DNA of 64,000 nucleotides, from NCBI GenBank assembly GCA_014925825.1, contig JACGCK010000017.1, forward strand, positions 310,001-374,000, written 5' to 3'. The notes under the pieces are model-generated. The model was not told the origin of the DNA, searched no databases, and saw only the letters and a program-made list of their open reading frames with translations. This stretch comes from Pholiota molesta (taxonomy: Eukaryota; Basidiomycota; Agaricomycetes; Agaricales; Strophariaceae). Positions 57,610 through 64,000 of the stretch are shown piece by piece. The translations under genes were made by a program, and so were the position numbers. Position 1 is the first letter of the stretch. Each line of letters starts with the position of its first letter.

Positions 57610-59238
57610 TTAGAAGTACATATTCGCCATAAGTTCATTATCGTAGAAATCACATTTGAATCGAAAACTGACACGCTTGCTAAGGCTTTCCAAACCGAAA
57701 CTATGAACATTATTATGCAGAGAGTGAGCAAGAAATTTATCGATGATTGTAAGTCGAAGCAACCGCAGAGGTCGGTATCTGACAGACGAGGCACCTGTAT
57801 CGGAATTGCTTCCCCGAAAGTCAACTTGGTCACCGCTGGCTTGTCCGTCGTTTTCCAGAGGATCGATTGGGTGGGACAAGCACATGTTAGTCACGACGTT
57901 CCATGACCATGGCATCGGCCCCCTATATTCCAAGCTCTCTAAACGAGGCAAGAACTCCCCGGTCGTAAATTGTCTGCCGAATCCCTCTTTCCCCGAAGCG
58001 TCGGTGAGCAGGAGGCGCGTAACAGCCGCAAAAGCTTCCTTAGTTTCGGGTGAGTCATCCCAATCCATTCCGTTGGGTAAGCGCCACGCCATCGACAGCG
58101 TCCGGAGTGCGGACAACTTTGCGAGGAATAAAGTAAGCTCACTGGAGTCGAACTCGTCGTGTCCCAGATGAAGTCTGTGTAAGGAACACAAAGATCGTTG
58201 GAGTAGTGCTTGAAGGGCAGGAATGGGGCTTATCGTAGCGTCAGAGTGGCAAGTCAGATCCTCTAGCGCGGGCGTCGACAGGCAGTTAAATAGGCCACCA
58301 GGATCAGAATTCTGGCCGAACCCGACTTTCAATAATTTGAGGTCCGGACAATCGACGAACGGTCGCCTCATCGGATTCGTTCCCGAGCCATGTTGGGACT
58401 CGGCCGTCCTCAAGACACCTTGGAACTCGACAAAAGTTGCCCGAGGACAGCACTGCAGCACGTCAAGAGCATCGCTGATGGCTGATAGATTAATAGTAAT
58501 GTGAGAAAGAATTGGCCAGATGCTAACAGAGCGCCACTCTACGACGAAAAGTTTCCTGAGCACTACTTCTGGTAAAGCTGTCGGATTAAGGCCGTAGATG
58601 CGGCCTTTATTGGCGACGACCAGATCGGTGATGAGATTTGTGGTACCACGCAGCGTCTCATAAATGCGATTCTCCGTGTATCCTGAAAGAAAAGGTAGAC
58701 GCCCAAATGAAAGGAACACCGGGAGCGACTTCGATCGTTGGAGCCACAGTTTGAATTGTTCGACGTAGAATCTACCTGGCGAAATCGATGGCACGGGGAA
58801 GATGGTCCACAATCTGGGGGCATTAATCGCGACCTCCCGCCACTGCTTGCAGACGGACAGAAGTCTAACCTGAGGCTTCACGTTCGCCTCCCGTGGTTCG
58901 CAACAAAGCTCGAATATAAGGGATTTGATTTCGAAAGGGAAAACGTTCATTGGGTCATGTTTTTTATTGATTTCGTGGCGGAGGATAAGGTCGCGCATGT
59001 TCTGGGCATGAGTCGTGCCTCTGTTCTCTTGCGTGGCTTGGACCATACACCGCTGGAGGTGTTGGAACTCGTTGCACGGGTGGCATGGTCCGCCACGGAG
59101 GATGGTGCAGTAAATATCGGCAGTGCGGGAATTCGGGTGAACGTGGACCTGAAAGGAGGTCGAAGATTGCGCAGGGTTCTGGGACATGGGTGTGGCGATT
59201 GGGGGTTTTCTACGCGATGTAAAGATTAACAATGGCAA
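57610..59238 (-). CDS. F-box protein family B
   Basis: Single exon, 542 residues from the first Met, or 525 from the Met at 59187 (MSQNPAQSS), which I think the better start. A Cys-containing segment (GGPCHPCNEF, QRCMVQA) precedes an F-box-like region at about residues 90-150 (HDPMNVFPFEIKSLIFELCC, then RLLSVCKQWREVAINAPRLW), the common arrangement in basidiomycete F-box proteins. The remainder has irregular leucine-rich repeats (ALEDLTCHSDA, SLCSLHRLHLGHDEF, RLESLEYRGP). It is a likely SCF substrate receptor, convergent with F-box copy 3. Its C-terminal 20 residues are mirrored in relics next to each family A copy. Confidence 0.85.
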   Translation of the reverse strand: MPLLIFTSRRKPPIATPMSQNPAQSSTSFQVHVHPNSRTADIYCTILRGGPCHPCNEFQHLQRCMVQATQENRGTTHAQNMRDLILRHEINKKHDPMNVFPFEIKSLIFELCCEPREANVKPQVRLLSVCKQWREVAINAPRLWTIFPVPSISPGRFYVEQFKLWLQRSKSLPVFLSFGRLPFLSGYTENRIYETLRGTTNLITDLVVANKGRIYGLNPTALPEVVLRKLFVVEWRSVSIWPILSHITINLSAISDALDVLQCCPRATFVEFQGVLRTAESQHGSGTNPMRRPFVDCPDLKLLKVGFGQNSDPGGLFNCLSTPALEDLTCHSDATISPIPALQALLQRSLCSLHRLHLGHDEFDSSELTLFLAKLSALRTLSMAWRLPNGMDWDDSPETKEAFAAVTRLLLTDASGKEGFGRQFTTGEFLPRLESLEYRGPMPWSWNVVTNMCLSHPIDPLENDGQASGDQVDFRGSNSDTGASSVRYRPLRLLRLTIIDKFLAHSLHNNVHSFGLESLSKRVSFRFKCDFYDNELMANMYF

Positions 59239-61013
59239 AGGTCGCTTTTGTTAAGTACCATCGCCAATGCGTATCACGTGTAGTGCCCACTCACTTCCAC
59301 CGCTTTCATATGATTGAGCCCTTAAGCCTTAAGTGGCATCGAGCGCATGTGGGTGCTTGATTTCAAAAGGAAATTTCCGGTCAAATGATGAGCATACATA
59401 GCCCAAAAGAGAAGACGAACGTAAGGTTGCCACTGGAGGACATCGTTCACGTTCACCACGTTCACGCGTGAGTTGAAAACGCAGTGTATTGTTCTCACTC
59501 ACGACAGATCCGGATCTCGTATGACTACAATGGAATGGGCCGTGAAGCTCACACGGACCACGTATGGACCCTGGAACCCTCAAAGACATCAAGCGATTAG
59601 ATGCCTTCAAAATACAGTTGATTTCCGGAAGAGAGACGAGTAGTATACATTGGTCATGTAGAAACGCCCAGCGTTACTCTCTGTTTCAAAATTAAACATA
59701 ATATTAGTCTTTGCGAAAAAAAGACCGCACAAATGATATACTGGATACTCGCCATTTGTATACACGTCGCCCGGTCCGCACTTAGGAGCGTGTTCCTTCG
59801 TTCAGGTGTCACTGCGACTGCTAGCACGCGTATAATCAAAGTCTATGGGTCAAAATACAGGAATCAGAATGGTAAAGCAGATACAAGAAACATACATCTA
59901 TGTACATACCTCCTGTTCGTTCGATATCCGTGCCAGTATTTTCGGCAATACGATATCGGTGTTGCGGGCGTATAGGCAGTCTCTATACCGCGGAAATCCT
60001 CCAGTCAGCTGCTGCTGATACTGCAGACGCCCGAAACCATCCTACGGCTGTTGGTAGCCTTGCTTTTGATCCTATCCCCTGCCCCACATCCAACTCCCCA
60101 TTCTGCGTCGCACTGCACCTGTGGACTTATTTTATGGGTAAGAAAGCAGGTCGAGGAAGCGCGGTTATGCATGGCGCGGAGAACGCGTTTGCAGAACCGA
60201 ATTCAGAGAAGCTTTCCTAGAGGAGAACGATGTCGCGGATCAAGGCTTGAGTTCATGTTCGTTTGTTGGAACCTGCCTGGAGGCTGGAAGATCTCGATAT
60301 TGACCGCGTGGTTGTAATCAACGTAGACATGGCGTTCTGGTTGTTTAGAGTCACTCGTGCGTTTGTGGCGTTGCTCTTTAAGAAGACTAAAGGAGCGCTG
60401 TCAGTATGTTCAGCATGTCTCTCCCTTGGACGAGATATTGGAAATGAGAAAGAGACACACCTATTTTGAGGTTTAGTGCTGGTTGGAGTTTTGGGGTTTC
60501 TCTATGATTGTTTCGGGCTTAACATCATCGATAGTCTGTGTGCTGGAGGAGGAACTGGGAGAGCGGCGAGATGGATCGAAGACAAGCCTTGGAGTCATGC
60601 AACACGTGCACTCACGGAATTCTGCGAGCGCCCATTTTGATACAAGGCAAAAACAAGCCTGGACATTTCAAAATATTCGCTGAAACCTTTCAACTATCAG
60701 TTGAACGTTGGCGCTAAAGTATAAGCTCATGATCAATTATGTAGGCAAAGAAATAACATGGCGTTTTATTTTTTGTAGCGAATGAACTCCAGATTCATAT
60801 CGGCCCGGGCCCCAAAGTACTTATCCTTATCTCTTGACTAACATGCGCACCCATGAATGAGGCAGGACCGCGATAACCCCAACGCAAGCTCCAAAATCTA
60901 ATCAGAAGATCTATAGAAGGCATGGTTAGTGAATAGAACCATAACCAAATCTTATATAGCCGTCCAAGATAAACCTCCTCGCAGAACACCAGCCCGTATC
61001 AGATAGGCACTCC
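59239..61013. other. Intergenic, no gene recognised
   Basis: Short frames only on both strands. 60051-60470 has two overlapping open frames on the plus strand without similarity I can name. The region must contain the promoter of the dioxygenase gene. Confidence 0.45.
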
Positions 61014-62490
61014 ATGACACTCTCCTTCGTGCCTTTATCATTGCCTGCCTCTATTGATGCCAATAGGTTCAAAGATTTTGGGAGAGAGGTCAGAGGGTTT
61101 GAGCCTGGCGGCCTTACAGATCCGAAAACGTTTGCAGAAATAGAAAAGGCGCTGTACCATGTACGTTGACACGAATTTTGTCCAGTGAACAGTGCGAATG
61201 ATGGCCCTATAGCATGATTTACTCTTATTTCGCAATATAGACTTGACGCCTCAGCAGCAATACGCGCTGGTCAAGGTAACTTCCAGTGCTTCCCTGCTGC
61301 GAGCCTCGGATTGATGTCTCGGTAGGCATTCGATCCCAGCTCAGAAAGCTACGGACATGGAAACAAAGCTCTGGACGAAACAAAAACAAATATCATCCAC
61401 GGCTATGTGTCCAGCCTTCCAAATACACCCCAAGTCCAGATTATTGGACATGGAGTCGTACGCGATCACGAAGGTATCCAAGAAATATCACTCAAACATG
61501 GTCGACATCCCGAGTTTCATAAAACGAGAGTATCGGAGGAAGACGAAGCGAAAGGGTTCACGCGCTTCTTCCGGTGGCACATGGACGCTGCTCTATACGA
61601 CTTGCCCCCGCCCAAAGTGACCGCCCTCTACGGACTGAAGGTGCCCAAAGGGCCTCTGCAGACCATCCGATACGATGATGATGGCACTGGCGACGAGCTG
61701 GAGGTGACCCTGGGCACGACGGCGTTTGTATCGGGTAAGACGATGTTTGATATCCTGCCGAAGGAATTGAAGAGCTTCGTCGTGCGCGCGAAGGCACGAT
61801 ACGCGCCGCATCCGTTCCAGTGGATGCGAAAGGCCAAGGCAAAGTCGACAGGCCTTGGGTTGGAAACGGAAGGCGCAGAGGTGCCGCTGGAGGAACTGCC
61901 GCAGTGGGAAGAGAGTAAGATCAAGACTTATCCATTCGTAAGTCCTTGAGTCTATGAAAGTGTTCCAGTTGATGAATGGCATTGGAAGCTTTGGAAAAAT
62001 CCGATGACAGGAGAACTTCATCTTCAGGTCCACCCATGCGCGATTCAAGAAATCCATATCGAGCCAATGCCAGAGGGATGCGAGACAGAAGATGCACTCT
62101 ACCCCAAAGGCGGAAAGATGACGAACTTGAAGGAGATCCGTGACTTGATATACAAGATCCAGCGCCCCGGGATCGCACCAAACGTAAGCCCCTTCGCAAA
62201 ACAATTTATCGTCGAATAAGTAGTTGCTAACAGTCGAAATCGGTGGGCATACCATAGCTCGTCTATCCTCATCCTTGGTGAGTCAGAATGCTAAACTTGA
62301 GAATTGGATCTGAAGGAAATACTTATGCAGGGAGGAGAAAGATTTGGTCCTCTTCAACAACAGAGGATTGACGCACTCGGTGGTGGGCGTTTTCAAAGAG
62401 GGCCAGATCCGGCTTTTTCATCAGTGCAATTTGGTGGGTTCAGATGAGCCCGTTGGCCCAGCTGAGGAAGATGTAAAGCAATGGGCCTAG
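61014..62490 (+). CDS. Xanthine dioxygenase, Fe(II)/2-oxoglutarate-dependent (XanA-like)
   Basis: Six exons (61014-61160, 61213-61275, 61326-61937, 61989-62183, 62258-62277, 62331-62490) give 398 residues. It belongs to the TauD/TfdA superfamily and follows fungal XanA closely: DFGREVRGFEPGGLTDP near the N-terminus, RFFRWHMDAALYDLPPPKVT with iron ligands H155 and D157, GTTAFVSGKTMFDILP, YAPHPFQWM, GLETEGAEVPLEELPQWEES, WKNPMTGELHLQVHPC, LVYPHPWEEKDLVLFNNRGL and the distal iron ligand H361 in THSVVGVF. The enzyme oxidises xanthine to urate with 2-oxoglutarate and O2, in the cytosol, allowing purines to serve as a nitrogen source without a molybdenum hydroxylase. All three metal ligands are present. 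The fifth exon is only 20 nt. Confidence 0.93.
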
Positions 62491-63416
62491 CGTCAGACAT
62501 TTCATACTAATCAAGAGATGAAAGAATAAAACGACTAGTTTGCATTGAGTTTGCAGTCTGAGCGCTCAACGCTTCCGGCATCTGCCGGCGGACTCCGAAG
62601 GGTCCGGTAATTCGGTTACAGTGGCAGCCGTAGTTGTGCATTGGCGCTTACCTTTGGTCTTCCTCCACAACCTTCAAAACCAATTCAAAACACCCATGAA
62701 TGAAATCAAGCACTTGTCATTTCCCAATCGCTCTAACTCGGTTCGATTGATGATTGGTCCTTAAAAGCTTTCTATCTATCAACTCGGCTTTCGTTGTTTC
62801 CGGACATCGTCCGACCTTGAGCGCCAGCTTCAACACGCCTTCCGTTCAATACCACTCTACATATGAACACATTTCTCTACTTTGCTGCTCTACCTCCATT
62901 AAGCATTGAAGAGAAGAGTCCGTGTCGTACACAGGCTGCAATCCTCGCAACACCTCTATTTCATCAGTCGCTATGGATTCAAACGATAGCAGAACCCGAG
63001 CACAGAAACACAGGCTCGAGGCGCTATACAGAACCAAGGGAGGTCTCTGTTGTGTTGAATTGGCTGGAAGTGCGACGAATACTTTCGTTAAGGTCCAAGG
63101 ACCCTCATTTGGAAGATCGCCCAAAACAACCTTCCCCGCATCACTATTCTGATCGGGCATATTATTTCCAAGGTCAAGTTGCACTTACTTATCAACATCA
63201 AATCGTTGAGATGACCCGACTAAAGGTTTTTATATCTCACGCTTGACAACGGCACAGAATTCCGGCAAAGATGCATCAGCAGATGTTCCAGTTATAAGTG
63301 AGCTTGGAAGTCTATCTGCAAAAAACGAACCCCTTCCGATTAACTGACCATTGTCTGTCCTCATACACCCTCCAGGCTCCAAAGACATCTACTCCACCGC
63401 TAATAGTCTCTTTACC
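62491..63416. other. Intergenic; short unassigned frames
   Basis: Overlapping open frames at 62863-63246 and 62922-63152 (plus) and 62846-63184 (minus) cover the same bases and resemble nothing known. The region is the likely promoter and leader of the NRPS-like gene. Confidence 0.45.
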
Positions 63417-64000
63417 ATGGCGTCAAGGACCAAACCTCCCGTCCATCCTCCGCTCGACAAAAATCTGATCGAAACGGTCGCCTTTCACGAGAAACACAAC
63501 GCCGACTTCCCTATGTTCGTATTCAGCAAGGACGCATCGCAGGAAGCAACCGAGATAACCTACGGCCAGTTCGCAAAAGCCGCTCGCAGAGTCCCTGGGC
63601 TGCTCGGGATTGAAGGCACCCCGCCCTCCAGGCCAGTCGTCGCTATCATAGCTCAGGCGGACACGCTGGTGTACAAAGCGGTCGAGATGGGCTTGATGAT
63701 AGGCAATCTCATCGTGCGTGAATTTCACCCCTGTTCCCCATCAGATCACTGGAAAGCATGCTCACCATCATTACTCATCACGGTTTATCAGCCGTTTCCT
63801 ATTTCCCCACGAAACACAGCGGAGGCAGTGATCAACCTCCTCAAGAAAACATCTTGCCATCACCTTATTACGACTGCAGCCACTCTCAAGGAATTAATCC
63901 AAAGCGTCGAGATAGAACTTAAAGAAACGGACCCAGACTACCAACTTGTTATCAAGGAATGCCCGACTGTCGCACAGATTTTCCCCGAATTATCAGGCGC
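63417..64000 (+). CDS. NRPS-like adenylate-forming enzyme, 5' end
   Basis: Exon 1 63417-63713 and exon 2 from 63792 to the window edge; the gene is truncated by the edge. The N-terminal part of an adenylation domain is visible: LDKNLIETVAFHEKHNADFP, a TYGQFAKAARRV strand-helix, VVAIIAQADTLVYKAVEMGL and, after the intron, PFPISPRNTAEAVINLLKKT and LITTAATLKEL. This sequence is typical of basidiomycete NRPS-like reductases (adenylation, thiolation, then a NAD-binding reductase domain, related to aminoadipate reductase). Only the first 168 or so residues are in view, so the downstream domains and the substrate cannot be judged. Confidence 0.88.
   Translation, partial: MASRTKPPVHPPLDKNLIETVAFHEKHNADFPMFVFSKDASQEATEITYGQFAKAARRVPGLLGIEGTPPSRPVVAIIAQADTLVYKAVEMGLMIGNLIVREFHPCSPSDHWKACSPSLLITVYQPFPISPRNTAEAVINLLKKTSCHHLITTAATLKELIQSVEIELKETDPDYQLVIKECPTVAQIFPELSG

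Overview
The window reads as nuclear DNA of a mushroom-type basidiomycete (Agaricomycetes). The evidence is short GT-AG introns of about 50-60 nt, many exons per gene, and lineage-typical families: DUF6698-like proteins, expanded F-box families, TKL-type kinases with an HGD catalytic loop, a Plavaka-type transposase relic, an eqolisin peptidase and an NRPS-like adenylate-forming enzyme. The species cannot be named from sequence alone.

Layout. 0-10.5 kb is mostly decayed DNA: a Plavaka transposase relic, a broken fragment of the AROM EPSP-synthase domain, and a decayed C-terminal part of a SepH/Cdc15-type kinase, with one intact F-box gene (5.65-7.0 kb) between them. 11.2-12.8 kb holds a DUF6698-like gene, followed by a 2.7 kb array of 147-bp tandem repeats (about 13.0-15.67 kb). 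At 16.19-16.25 kb there is a perfect hairpin with a candidate 8-bp target duplication. A secreted eqolisin gene lies at 18.3-19.2 kb.

19.8-31.7 kb is a compact gene block. SNF1/AMPK alpha lies in the centre, flanked in divergent orientation by two paralogous multi-exon TKL-type kinases with an N-terminal helical domain that recalls MLKL-type domains. A small multi-membrane-span protein follows on the minus strand (32.1-33.2 kb).

34.1-36.0 kb carries the first of three related F-box genes (frameshifted); the other two lie at 53.0-54.8 kb (intact) and 55.4-57.2 kb (one nonsense codon), inverted relative to the first. A short relic of the C-terminus of a second, convergent F-box gene follows each of the three, which suggests that the ancestral duplicated unit was a convergent pair. 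38.15-42.3 kb is a very GC-rich gene for a PP1 glycogen-targeting subunit (GAC1-like: RVxF motif plus CBM21). 43-50.1 kb shows no convincing gene. Ubiquitin-eL40 (50.2-50.8 kb) and a nucleotidyltransferase-fold protein (51.3-52.5 kb) follow. The right end carries a further F-box gene (57.6-59.2 kb), an Fe(II)/2-oxoglutarate xanthine dioxygenase (61.0-62.5 kb) and the 5' end of an NRPS-like gene cut by the window edge.

SNF1 and the GAC1-like protein both belong to glucose/glycogen control, but they are separated by other genes and nothing here shows co-regulation. All exon models were made by eye from splice consensus, reading frame and family knowledge; no alignment or transcript data were available.
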